NCBI RefSeq assembly: GCF_003984625.1
Contig: NZ_RWKH01000020.1
Span: forward strand, 1-64,000
DNA: 64,000 bases
Source of the DNA: Variovorax sp. DXTD-1
GTDB lineage: Bacteria > Pseudomonadota > Gammaproteobacteria > Burkholderiales > Burkholderiaceae_C
Direction: 5' to 3'
This document shows, piece after piece, positions 24,802-33,463 of the stretch. The notes beneath the pieces are model-generated. The model saw only the letters and a list, made by a program, of their open reading frames with translations, was not told the DNA's origin and searched no databases. The position numbers and the translations under genes were made by a program. Positions within the stretch are counted from its first letter, which is position 1. Every line of letters begins with the position of its first letter.

Positions 24802-25421
24802 GCGCGCGCGGCCTCGCCGTGCATGCGCGAGCGCCAGGCAAGAAAACCCGCCACGCTGAGCACTGCGAACACCGCATAGAGCCCGACCGTGAGCCACAGG
24901 CCCTTGTGGATGAACAGGCCCACGCTCACGATGTTCACCGCCAGCCACACCAGCCAGTTCTCGATGAACTTGCGCCCGAGCAGGAATTGGCCGACCAGGC
25001 TGAGCCCGGTGGCAAAGCCGTCCCACCAGGGCACGTCGCTGTCCGTGAAACGGCGCAGGAAGAGGGCGACCGCCGGCCACGCCACCGCGCAGGCGACCAG
25101 CGCAAAAGCAATGCCGCGCGGCGAAAGCCGGCTGACGCGCAATGCGCTGCCATCGGCGCGATGGCCCCGCAGCCATTGAAACCAGCCCCAGAACGCGACG
25201 ACCGCGAAGAACACCTGGAGCGAGGCATCGCCGTAGATGCGCGCCTCTGCAAACACAGCCACGTAAAGCAGCGAGCTGATGATGGCGAGCGGCCAGCCCC
25301 AATGGATTTCGCGCATGTTGCAGCCGACCATCGCCAGCGCCAGCACGGCAGCGACGAGTTCGAGCCAGCTGACCGGAGAGCCCCAGAGCGCAAAGGCGGG
25401 GGCCGAGAAGAACTCGGGCAT
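24798..25421 (-). CDS. pnuC: nicotinamide riboside transporter PnuC
   Basis: 207-residue membrane protein with about seven hydrophobic segments. The PnuC pattern is W-x-x-x-I-x-x-S-L-L-Y near the start, W-G-W-F-Q-W-L in the middle, and L-L-G-R-K-F-I-E-N-W-L-V-W-L-A-V-N at the C-terminal side, where ligand-binding Trp and Asn lie in known PnuC structures. It takes up nicotinamide riboside by facilitated diffusion, with trapping by the next gene's kinase. It starts 17 bases after ftsB in the eno operon. Confidence 0.92.
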   Translation of the reverse strand: MPEFFSAPAFALWGSPVSWLELVAAVLALAMVGCNMREIHWGWPLAIISSLLYVAVFAEARIYGDASLQVFFAVVAFWGWFQWLRGHRADGSALRVSRLSPRGIAFALVACAVAWPAVALFLRRFTDSDVPWWDGFATGLSLVGQFLLGRKFIENWLVWLAVNIVSVGLFIHKGLWLTVGLYAVFAVLSVAGFLAWRSRMHGEAARA

Positions 25422-25438
25422 CGACAGTGCCGTTTCGA

Positions 25439-25717
25439 TCAGTGTGTGACTTGAACGAACACTTCGTTGGGCTTGACCATGCCCAGCTCCTGCCGGGCGC
25501 GCTCCTCGACCATTTCGAGCCCGACCTTGAGGTCGTTGACCTCGGAGGCCAGCCGCTCGTTGGTGACGGCGGCCTTGGCATTCGCCTCCTTCTGCGCGGC
25601 CAGCTTGGTCTGGAGCTGCGACACGTCGCGCACGCTGCCGCGGCCGTTCCAAAGCTGCCACTGCAGGATGACCAGCAGCAGCAACAGCACGATGGGTGGA
25701 ACGAGGCGCGAGCGCAT
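25439..25717 (-). CDS. ftsB: cell division protein FtsB
   Basis: 92-residue bitopic membrane protein. A short cytoplasmic start is followed by one transmembrane helix (V-P-P-I-V-L-L-L-L-L-V-I-L-Q), then a periplasmic coiled coil about 30-75 rich in Gln, Leu, Lys and Glu, ending M-V-E-E-R-A-R-Q-E-L-G-M-V-K-P-N-E. It joins FtsQ and FtsL at the divisome. It lies 16 bases after eno, the conserved eno-ftsB arrangement. Confidence 0.93.
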   Translation of the reverse strand: MRSRLVPPIVLLLLLVILQWQLWNGRGSVRDVSQLQTKLAAQKEANAKAAVTNERLASEVNDLKVGLEMVEERARQELGMVKPNEVFVQVTH

Positions 25718-25733
25718 GCCGCAGTGCCGAGCG

Positions 25734-27017
<1,284 letters not shown>

Positions 27018-27044
27018 TTATTGCCTTTCGTTTTGAACTGAATC

Positions 27045-27350
27045 TCAGACCGGGGCGGAAACGCCCTCGACCAGAACCATATTGAAGAATTCGGTCGCGC
27101 CGGCACGCTTGGCGCGCGCGGCACGGTACAACTCGTCGTCGTAGAAGGCCTTGGCCTTCTCATAGCTGGGAAAGCGCAGCATGGCGATGCGCGCGGGCTG
27201 CCAGTTGCCTTCCATGGTCTCGAAGCGGCCGCCGCGCACCAGGTACTCGCCGCCCGCTGCCTTCACCGCGTCGGGCGCGACAGCCATGTACTGCTTGTAC
27301 TGCTCGGGATCGGTGACCTTCATGTCGACGATGATGTATGCGGACGCCAT
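27045..27350 (-). CDS. DUF1330 family protein
   Basis: 101-residue small ferredoxin-like alpha/beta (dimeric barrel) protein. It shows A-Y-I-I-V-D-M-K-V-T-D-P-E-Q-Y-K-Q-Y, G-G-R-F-E-T-M-E-G-N-W and F-P-S-Y-E-K-A-K-A-F-Y-D as expected for DUF1330. Function is unknown for the family. It is inserted between kdsA and eno, 27 bases from each, so it is expressed with them. A housekeeping or stress-related role can be guessed only from that setting. Confidence 0.88.
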   Translation of the reverse strand: MASAYIIVDMKVTDPEQYKQYMAVAPDAVKAAGGEYLVRGGRFETMEGNWQPARIAMLRFPSYEKAKAFYDDELYRAARAKRAGATEFFNMVLVEGVSAPV

Positions 27351-27377
27351 GGTGTTCTCCAGTCTTGTTGTCGGGGC

Positions 27378-28232
27378 TCAGTTGAAAGAGCTTTCGAGGA
27401 AGCCGTTCTTCTTGGTGATGCGGTCCAGCTCGAGCAGCGTTTCCAGCAAGGCCTTCATGTGCTTGAGCGGCACGGCGTTGGGACCGTCGCTCAAGGCCTT
27501 GGCGGGGTCGGGATGCGTTTCCATGAAAACGCCGGCCACGCCCACCGCAATGGCAGCCCGTGCCAGCACCGGCACCATTTCGCGCTGGCCGCCGGAGCTC
27601 GTGCCCTGGCCGCCCGGCAGCTGCACCGAGTGCGTGGCGTCGAACACCACGGGGGCGCCAGTCTCGCGCATGATGGCGAGCGAACGCATGTCCGACACCA
27701 GGTTGTTGTAACCAAAGCTCGCGCCGCGCTCGCAGGCCATGAAGCTGTTTTCGGGCAGGCCGGCTTCCTTGGCGGCCGCGCGCGCCTTGTCGATCACATT
27801 CTTCATGTCGTGCGGCGCAAGGAATTGGCCCTTCTTGATGTTCACCGGCTTGCCCGACTGCGCCACCGCGCGAATGAAGTCGGTCTGGCGGCACAGGAAG
27901 GCGGGCGTCTGCAGCACGTCGACCACCTTGGCGGCCTCGGTGATGTCGTCTTCGGTGTGAACGTCGGTCAGCACGGGCAGGCCGAGCTCGCGCTTCACCT
28001 TGGCCAGGATTTCGAGGCCTTTTTCGCGGCCCGGGCCGCGAAAGCTGGTGCCCGAAGACCGATTGGCCTTGTCGAAGCTGCTCTTGAAGATGAACGGAAT
28101 GCCGAGCGAGGAAGTGATTTCCTTCAGCGTGCCGGCCGTGTCCATCTGCAGTTGCTCGGATTCGACCACGCAGGGGCCGGCGATCAGGAAGAAGGGCTGG
28201 TCCAGCCCGATGTCGAATCCGCAGAGTTTCAT
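27378..28232 (-). CDS. kdsA: 3-deoxy-8-phosphooctulonate synthase KdsA
   Basis: 284 residues; condenses arabinose 5-phosphate with phosphoenolpyruvate to make KDO 8-phosphate for lipopolysaccharide. F-K-S-S-F-D-K-A-N-R-S-S and F-D-A-T-H-S-V-Q-L-P bind substrates. The N-terminal A-G-P-C21-V-V-E-S has Cys where the E. coli enzyme has Asn, so this is predicted to be the metal-dependent class. Its start overlaps the pyrG stop by four bases, giving the frequent pyrG-kdsA-eno order. Confidence 0.97.
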   Translation of the reverse strand: MKLCGFDIGLDQPFFLIAGPCVVESEQLQMDTAGTLKEITSSLGIPFIFKSSFDKANRSSGTSFRGPGREKGLEILAKVKRELGLPVLTDVHTEDDITEAAKVVDVLQTPAFLCRQTDFIRAVAQSGKPVNIKKGQFLAPHDMKNVIDKARAAAKEAGLPENSFMACERGASFGYNNLVSDMRSLAIMRETGAPVVFDATHSVQLPGGQGTSSGGQREMVPVLARAAIAVGVAGVFMETHPDPAKALSDGPNAVPLKHMKALLETLLELDRITKKNGFLESSFN

Positions 28233-29908
28233 GCCACTGCCTTCAGGTTTTTGGTACCGCCCGCGCTGCGGGCCTTGTGGTCGAGCGCCGCCTTGATGAA
28301 GGCGTTGAAGAGCGGATGGCCGCTCCACGGGGTCGACTTGAATTCGGGGTGGAACTGCACGCCCATGTACCAGGGGTGCACGTCCTGCGGCAGTTCGACG
28401 ATTTCGGTGAGGTGCTCGCGCTGGGTAAGAGCGGAAATTACCAGGCCGGCGGCGCGCAGTTCGTCCAGGTAGTTGACGTTGGCTTCGTAGCGGTGGCGAT
28501 GGCGCTCGGTCACCACGTCGCCGTAGATGCTGTGGGCCAGGGTGCCGGTCGAGACGTCGGAGCTTTGCGCGCCCAGGCGCATGGTGCCGCCGAGGTCGGA
28601 CTTCTCGTTGCGCGTCTTCACGGTGCCGTCGGCGTCCTTCCACTCGGTGATCAGCGCGATGACGGGGCAGGGCGTCTCGGGGTCGAACTCGGTGCTGTTG
28701 GCGTTCTTCAGGCCCGCCACGTGGCGCGCGTATTCGATGGTGGCCACCTGCATGCCCAGGCAGATGCCGAGGTAGGGCACCTTGCCTTCGCGTGCAAAGC
28801 GGGCGGCAGAGATCTTGCCCTCGACGCCGCGCTGGCCAAAACCCCCGGGCACCAGGATGGCGTCGTACTTGGCAAGGCGCGAAACGTCTTGCGGCGAAAT
28901 GGTTTCGGAGTCGATGTAGTCGATCTTCACGCGCGCATGGTTCTTCATGCCGGCGTGGCGCAGTGCTTCGTTCAGCGACTTGTAGCTGTCCGACAGGTCG
29001 ACGTACTTGCCGACCATGGCAATGCTCACTTCCTGCTGCGGATGCTCGACTTCGTAGACCAGCTCGTCCCAGCGGTTGAGCTTGGCCGGCGGCGTGTTGA
29101 TGCGCAGCTTGTCGCAGATGAGGCCATCGAGGCCCTGCTCGTGCAGCATGCGCGGCACCTTGTAGATGGTGTCCACGTCCCACATCGAGATGACGCCCCA
29201 TTCGGGCACGTTCGAGAACAGCGAGATCTTGGCGCGCTCGTCGTCGGGAATCGGGCGGTCGGCGCGGCACAGCAGCGCGTCGGCCTGGATGCCGATGGCG
29301 CGCAGCTCCTTGGCGGTGTGCTGCGTGGGCTTGGTCTTGAGTTCGCCGGCGGCGGCAATCCAGGGCACGTAGCTCAGGTGCACGAAGGCCGAGTTGTTCG
29401 GGCCCATGCGCAGGCTCATCTGGCGCACGGCTTCCAGGAACGGCAGCGATTCGATGTCGCCCACGGTGCCGCCGATTTCGACGATGGCCACGTCGACCTC
29501 ATGCGGGGTGCCGAGGCCGGCGCCGCGCTTGATGTATTCCTGGATTTCGTTGGTGATGTGCGGGATCACCTGCACCGTCTTGCCGAGGTAGTCGCCGCGG
29601 CGCTCTTTTTCGAGCACGGTCTTGTAGATCTGGCCGGTCGTGAAGTTGTTGGCCTTGCGCATCCGCGTGGTGATGAAGCGCTCGTAGTGGCCGAGGTCGA
29701 GGTCGGTTTCGGCGCCGTCGTCGGTAACGAATACTTCGCCATGCTGGAACGGTGACATCGTGCCGGGGTCGACATTGATGTACGGATCGAGCTTGATGAG
29801 GGTGACCTTGAGGCCGCGCGATTCGAGGATCGCGGCGAGGGAGGCGGAGGCGATTCCCTTGCCAAGGGAAGATACGACACCACCGGTGACGAAGACAAAT
29901 TTGGTCAT
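28229..29908 (-). CDS. pyrG: CTP synthase
   Basis: 559 residues; aminates UTP to CTP using glutamine. The N-terminal synthase domain has G-G-V-V-S-S-L-G-K-G and D-P-Y-I-N-V-D-P-G-T-M. The C-terminal glutaminase has the nucleophile in L-G-I-C-L-G-M-Q and the His-Glu pair in Q-F-H-P-E-F. It is the first gene of the minus-strand operon that runs to about 23123. A TATAAT element lies 41 bases upstream of the ATG, with a leader of about 34 bases. Confidence 0.98.
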   Translation of the reverse strand: MTKFVFVTGGVVSSLGKGIASASLAAILESRGLKVTLIKLDPYINVDPGTMSPFQHGEVFVTDDGAETDLDLGHYERFITTRMRKANNFTTGQIYKTVLEKERRGDYLGKTVQVIPHITNEIQEYIKRGAGLGTPHEVDVAIVEIGGTVGDIESLPFLEAVRQMSLRMGPNNSAFVHLSYVPWIAAAGELKTKPTQHTAKELRAIGIQADALLCRADRPIPDDERAKISLFSNVPEWGVISMWDVDTIYKVPRMLHEQGLDGLICDKLRINTPPAKLNRWDELVYEVEHPQQEVSIAMVGKYVDLSDSYKSLNEALRHAGMKNHARVKIDYIDSETISPQDVSRLAKYDAILVPGGFGQRGVEGKISAARFAREGKVPYLGICLGMQVATIEYARHVAGLKNANSTEFDPETPCPVIALITEWKDADGTVKTRNEKSDLGGTMRLGAQSSDVSTGTLAHSIYGDVVTERHRHRYEANVNYLDELRAAGLVISALTQREHLTEIVELPQDVHPWYMGVQFHPEFKSTPWSGHPLFNAFIKAALDHKARSAGGTKNLKAVA

Positions 29909-29948
29909 GCCAGTTCCGGACCACAGATCCGGGCAGTGGGAAATTCCG

Positions 29949-29954
29949 ATTATA
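29949..29954 (-). promoter_or_regulatory. -10 element of the pyrG operon
   Basis: Consensus TATAAT on the minus strand, preceded by GGGGACACC; the -35 is not evident. The predicted start leaves a leader of about 34 bases before pyrG. Confidence 0.5.
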
Positions 29955-30031
29955 GGTGTCCCCTTTGCGTCCCTTCGGGCGAGGGCCATCCCATTCCTGA
30001 TCTTGTCGGTATGTGAGCAACAATATGGCTC

Positions 30032-31255
30032 ATGCAAGATCTCGCCGGCAAACACATCGTCCTGGGCCTTACCGGCGGTATCGCCTGCTACAAGTCGGCG
30101 GAATTGTGCCGCCTGTTCGTGAAGGCGGGCGCCACCGTCCAGGTCGTGATGACCGAGGCGGCCGAGCAGTTCATCACGCCGGTGACGATGCAGGCGCTTT
30201 CGGGGCGCACGGTCTACACCTCGCAGTGGGACGCGCGCGAGCCCAACAACATGCCGCACATCAACCTGAGCCGCGAGGCCGATGCCATCGTGCTCGCGCC
30301 CTGCAGCGCCGACTTCATCGCGCGGCTCGTGCAGGGCAGGGCGGACGACCTGATGAGCCTGATGTGCCTGGCCCGGCCGATGGAGCGCGTGCCGCTGTTG
30401 ATTGCGCCGGCCATGAACCGCGAGATGTGGGCGCACCCCGCCACCCAGCGCAACCTGATGCAGGTGTCGGCCGACGGCGCCACGGTGCTGGGCGTGGGCA
30501 GCGGCTGGCAGGCCTGCGGCGAGACGGGCGACGGCCGCATGCTGGAGCCGGCGCAGCTGCTCGAAGACATCACCGCTTTCTTCGCGCCCAAGCTTCTTGC
30601 AGGCCACAAGCTGGTCGTCACCGCCGGGCCCACTTTCGAGCCGCTCGACCCGATACGCGGCATCACCAATCATTCGTCCGGCAAGATGGGCTTTGCCATT
30701 GCGCGCGCCGCGCACGAGGCCGGCGCCCAGGTCACGCTGGTGGCTGGCCCGGTGCATCTGCCGACCCCGCGCGGGGTGAGCCGCATCGACGTGCTCTCGG
30801 CGCAGGACATGTTCGAGGCGACCCTGAGTGCGGCGCAGTCCGCTAGCATTTTTGTAGCGACGGCCGCTGTGGCCGACTGGCGCCCGGCCACGCACAGCGA
30901 ACACAAGATCAAGAAGGACGGCAGCGGCAACACCCCGGTGCTCAATTTCGTCGAGAACGCCGACATCCTGCTTGCGGTGGCCAAGAGCGAGCGGGCCCAG
31001 TCGCGCAAGTTGTTCTGCGTGGGTTTCGCGGCCGAGAGCGAGAACCTGGCTGAACACGCCAAGGCCAAGCGCCAGCGCAAGGGGATTCCGCTCCTGGTCG
31101 GCAACATCGGCCCGCTGACCTTCGGCCAGGACGACAATGCGCTGCTGCTGGTGGATGCCAACGGCACCCGCGAGTTGCCGCGCGCACCCAAGCTCACCCT
31201 GGCGCGCGAACTCATGACCGAGATTGCCGCACGCCTGCCCGACTGGAGAGTCTGA
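30032..31255 (+). CDS. coaBC: bifunctional phosphopantothenoylcysteine decarboxylase/synthetase CoaBC
   Basis: 407 residues; two steps of coenzyme A synthesis. The flavoprotein CoaC half has G-L-T-G-G-I-A-C-Y-K, the active His in H-I-N-L-S-R-E-A-D and A-P-A-M-N-R-E-M-W. The CoaB half begins with V-V-T-A-G-P-T-F-E-P-L-D-P-I-R and contains N-H-S-S-G-K-M-G. It is divergent from pyrG. Its stop overlaps the next start (TGATG), beginning a coaBC-membrane protein-dut unit, similar to the dfp-dut pair of many proteobacteria. Confidence 0.96.
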   Translation: MQDLAGKHIVLGLTGGIACYKSAELCRLFVKAGATVQVVMTEAAEQFITPVTMQALSGRTVYTSQWDAREPNNMPHINLSREADAIVLAPCSADFIARLVQGRADDLMSLMCLARPMERVPLLIAPAMNREMWAHPATQRNLMQVSADGATVLGVGSGWQACGETGDGRMLEPAQLLEDITAFFAPKLLAGHKLVVTAGPTFEPLDPIRGITNHSSGKMGFAIARAAHEAGAQVTLVAGPVHLPTPRGVSRIDVLSAQDMFEATLSAAQSASIFVATAAVADWRPATHSEHKIKKDGSGNTPVLNFVENADILLAVAKSERAQSRKLFCVGFAAESENLAEHAKAKRQRKGIPLLVGNIGPLTFGQDDNALLLVDANGTRELPRAPKLTLARELMTEIAARLPDWRV

Positions 31256-31695
31256 TGAATCCCCAATGGAACACGCCGCCGAATGGCGATTTCGCCAGCT
31301 ATGTGGAACGGCTGTCGGCCCAGGCCGCATTGCCCAAGCGGGCCGCGCACGACGGCGACCATGGGCTGGACGCGGGCATCACGCCCGCACCGGGCGCGCA
31401 GGGCACCGCGGCGGCGCAGCGGCGGTCGGCTTCGAACGAGGACACCGCCGCGCCGGCCGGGGCGTTCACGCCCGGGGCGCTCAAGGTGATGGCCGCGGTG
31501 GGCGGACTTGTGCTCCTGGTGCTGTGGTCGGCCGGCGTGCCGTTTTTCGTGCTGGTCTTGCTGGCAGGGGCTGCGTTCTGGCTCTTCAGCAAGTTCAAGG
31601 GCCTGAAGCTCACGCCCGGCGTCGCCAAGTGGCAGCAGGTGCTCGAGGAAGCCGCCCGCAAGCAAAGAGAACAGCAACAAAAGCAAGGCAAGTAG
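31255..31695 (+). CDS. hypothetical membrane protein between coaBC and dut
   Basis: 146 residues; not recognised. The N-terminal 75 residues are polar and probably disordered. Two closely spaced hydrophobic segments follow at about 78-115 (M-A-A-V-G-G-L-V-L-L-V-L and F-F-V-L-V-L-L-A-G-A-A), then a basic, Gln/Lys-rich end. The start codon overlaps the coaBC stop, and dut begins three bases after its stop, so all three are translated from one message. The placement suggests no clear function. Confidence 0.7.
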   Translation: MNPQWNTPPNGDFASYVERLSAQAALPKRAAHDGDHGLDAGITPAPGAQGTAAAQRRSASNEDTAAPAGAFTPGALKVMAAVGGLVLLVLWSAGVPFFVLVLLAGAAFWLFSKFKGLKLTPGVAKWQQVLEEAARKQREQQQKQGK

Positions 31696-31697
31696 AA

Positions 31698-32144
31698 GTG
31701 AAAGTAGACGTCCGTATCCTCGATCCACGCATGGTGGATCGATTGCCCGCCTATGCCACGCCCGGCAGCGCAGGGCTCGATCTCAGGGCTTGCCTCGATG
31801 CGCCCATCACGCTGGAGCCCAATGCCTGGCAGCTCGTGGGCACGGGCATCGCGATCCACCTGGCCGATCCGGCCTATGCGGCGCTGATCCTTCCGCGCTC
31901 GGGCCTTGGCCACAAGCACGGCATCGTGCTGGGCAATCTCGTGGGCCTGATCGACAGCGACTACCAGGGCGAGCTGAAGATTAGCGCCTGGAACCGCAGC
32001 GACACGCCTTTTGTGCTCCAGCCGATGGAGCGGCTCGCGCAGCTCGTGATCGTGCCGGTGGTGCAGGCGCAGTTTCGCGTGGTCACAGAATTTGCAGCCT
32101 CGCAACGCGGCGAAGGCGGCTATGGGTCGACCGGCAAGCACTGA
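31698..32144 (+). CDS. dut: deoxyuridine 5'-triphosphate nucleotidohydrolase
   Basis: 148-residue trimeric dUTPase that removes dUTP and supplies dUMP for thymidylate. All five motifs are visible: A-G-L-D-L-R-A, P-R-S-G-L-G-H, G-N-L-V-G-L-I-D-S-D-Y-Q-G, R-L-A-Q-L-V-I-V-P-V and R-G-E-G-G-Y-G-S-T-G near the C-terminus. GTG 31698 is the only start consistent with the conserved N-terminus K-V-D-V-R-I-L-D. It is the last gene of the coaBC unit. A GC-rich hairpin (32153-32174) follows but lacks a T run. Confidence 0.96.
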   Translation: MKVDVRILDPRMVDRLPAYATPGSAGLDLRACLDAPITLEPNAWQLVGTGIAIHLADPAYAALILPRSGLGHKHGIVLGNLVGLIDSDYQGELKISAWNRSDTPFVLQPMERLAQLVIVPVVQAQFRVVTEFAASQRGEGGYGSTGKH

Positions 32145-32291
32145 CGACGTTGCCGGCCACTCCCTCGTGGCCGGAATCGTTTCGGGCCAGTAAAGATCGG
32201 AACCCGTCAGCTCGCGGCGCGCTCCTACATGCCGGTGTGTGTCGGGCGTCATCCCCCTTGCGGGAATGGCGTTAAACACAAGCTTAGGCAG

Positions 32292-32309
32292 GGTGCATTC
32301 GGATGCACC
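32292..32309 (+). promoter_or_regulatory. leader hairpin of the glycine-zipper lipoprotein gene
   Basis: GGTGCAT-TCGG-ATGCACC, a perfect seven-pair stem with a tetraloop, 24 bases before the ATG and just ahead of the GAGGAG ribosome site. It may stabilise the message or tune initiation. Confidence 0.4.
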
Positions 32310-32333
32310 GGCTATTTCCGAGGAGCCATCCAC

Positions 32334-32834
32334 ATGAAAATCTCAACGCGCTTCGTTTCCATTGGCGCTTCCGTGCTGGCACTTGCCACGCTCACGGCCT
32401 GCGTCGCTCCCGCGCCGGTCTATCACACGACGCGCTACCCCTACCAGGCACCGCCGCAGGCCGTTCCATACCAGGAAGCGGCGTACGTCGAATACGGCCA
32501 TGTGGCCAACATCGAAGTGCTGCGCAGCGAAACCAGGGGCACCGGCACTACCGGCGGTGGCGCGGTGGCAGGCGGTGTCGTCGGCGGCGTGGTGGGCAAC
32601 CAGTTCGGGCACGGCAGCGGCCGCGCCGCGGCAACCGCCCTGGGCATTGTGGGCGGCGCACTCCTGGGCAACACCATCGAAGCCCAGAACAACGGGCCGC
32701 GCGCCTACGAGAGCTATCGCATCTCGGTGCAAACCGATCGCGGCGGCTATCGGGCGTTCGATGTGCAGCATCCGGGCGACCTGCGCATCGGCGACCGCGT
32801 GCGCATCGACAACGGCCAGCTCTCGCGCATGTAG
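32334..32834 (+). CDS. glycine-zipper 2TM lipoprotein
   Basis: 166 residues. A lipoprotein signal ends in the lipobox L-T-A-C. A Tyr/Pro-rich segment follows, then a glycine zipper of two short membrane helices (G-G-A-V-A-G-G-V-V-G-G-V-V-G-N and A-L-G-I-V-G-G-A-L-L-G-N), then a C-terminal beta domain with V-Q-T-D-R-G-G-Y-R and I-G-D-R-V-R-I-D-N-G. This is the SlyB/PcpA outer-membrane lipoprotein architecture, linked to envelope integrity. GAGGAG supports the start. A perfect terminator follows. Confidence 0.87.
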   Translation: MKISTRFVSIGASVLALATLTACVAPAPVYHTTRYPYQAPPQAVPYQEAAYVEYGHVANIEVLRSETRGTGTTGGGAVAGGVVGGVVGNQFGHGSGRAAATALGIVGGALLGNTIEAQNNGPRAYESYRISVQTDRGGYRAFDVQHPGDLRIGDRVRIDNGQLSRM

Positions 32835-32862
32835 GCTGTTTTCCAGGGGCGCTTTCACGAGC

Positions 32863-32895
32863 AGCAAAAAGCCGGGCAGTGCCCGGCTTTTTGCT
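32863..32895. terminator. bidirectional intrinsic terminator
   Basis: AGCAAAAAGCCGGGCA and GTGCCCGGCTTTTTGCT pair almost perfectly, with A runs and T runs on opposite sides, between two convergent genes. Confidence 0.9.
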
Positions 32896-32924
32896 GGCTC
32901 AAGCGATTTTTTCGCTCGCCGGTT

Positions 32925-33449
32925 TCAGTGCAGCAGATCGTTGCCGGGGGCGGTCGGCGGCACCTTGAAAAAGGCCGTGCCTGCCGTTCCGCTGCCAACT
33001 TCTTCTTCGGTGGCTTCGCGCACCGAACGCACCGTGATGTCGAGCCGGATCGCAATGCCCGCGAGCGGATGGTTGCCGTCGAGCACCAGGTGGTCAGGGT
33101 AGATCTCGGCCACGGTGTAGATCACGTCCTTGGGCATGTCTTCGCTCACGCCCTTGGGCAGCGCGGCGCCGTCGAAGGTCATGCCTTCTTCCGTGCCTTC
33201 AGGGAACAGCGAGCGGGGCTCGAGAAAGAGCAGCTGGTCGTTGAAGTCGCCAAAGCCCTGCTCGGGCTCCAGCTGCAGTTGCACCTTGGCGCCGGGCTCG
33301 TGGCCCTGCAGGGCGGCTTCGATCACGTCGAAGAGGTCGTCGCCCCCCACCATGAATTCCACGGGCTCATCGAGCACATCGAGCACTTCGCCCAAAGTGT
33401 CTTTCATCGTCCAGGTCAGGCCGACCACGCATTGTTCAGAGATTTCCAT
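32925..33449 (-). CDS. FKBP-type peptidyl-prolyl isomerase, SlyD-like
   Basis: 174 residues. The split FKBP domain with an inserted IF chaperone flap is typical of SlyD. Visible marks are Y-P-D-H-L-V-L-D-G-N-H-P-L-A-G at the end of the insert and V-R-E-A-T-E-E-E-V. Unlike E. coli SlyD there is no His/Cys-rich metal tail; the C-terminus is a Gly/Pro-containing end. The N-terminal catalytic part is diverged. It is divergent from the L16 hydroxylase gene with only 14 bases between start codons. Confidence 0.88.
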   Translation of the reverse strand: MEISEQCVVGLTWTMKDTLGEVLDVLDEPVEFMVGGDDLFDVIEAALQGHEPGAKVQLQLEPEQGFGDFNDQLLFLEPRSLFPEGTEEGMTFDGAALPKGVSEDMPKDVIYTVAEIYPDHLVLDGNHPLAGIAIRLDITVRSVREATEEEVGSGTAGTAFFKVPPTAPGNDLLH

Positions 33450-33451
33450 TG

Positions 33452-33461
33452 CAGAATTCTC
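33452..33461. promoter_or_regulatory. shared palindromic -10 between two divergent leaderless candidates
   Basis: CAGAATTCTC holds CAGAAT on the plus strand (six bases before ATG 33464) and GAGAAT on the minus strand (six bases before ATG 33449). The arrangement is symmetrical about AATT. Confidence 0.4.
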
Positions 33462-33463
33462 CC

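Noticed and set aside
29908..31330. Possible long N-terminal extension of CTP synthase
   Set aside because: The frame stays open upstream only because it is antisense to coaBC. The conserved CTP synthase start M-T-K-F-V-F-V-T-G-G is at 29908.
32153..32174. CCGGCCAC/GTGGCCGG hairpin after dut as terminator
   Set aside because: Good stem but no T tract follows. It may stop transcription weakly, so it is not listed as a terminator.
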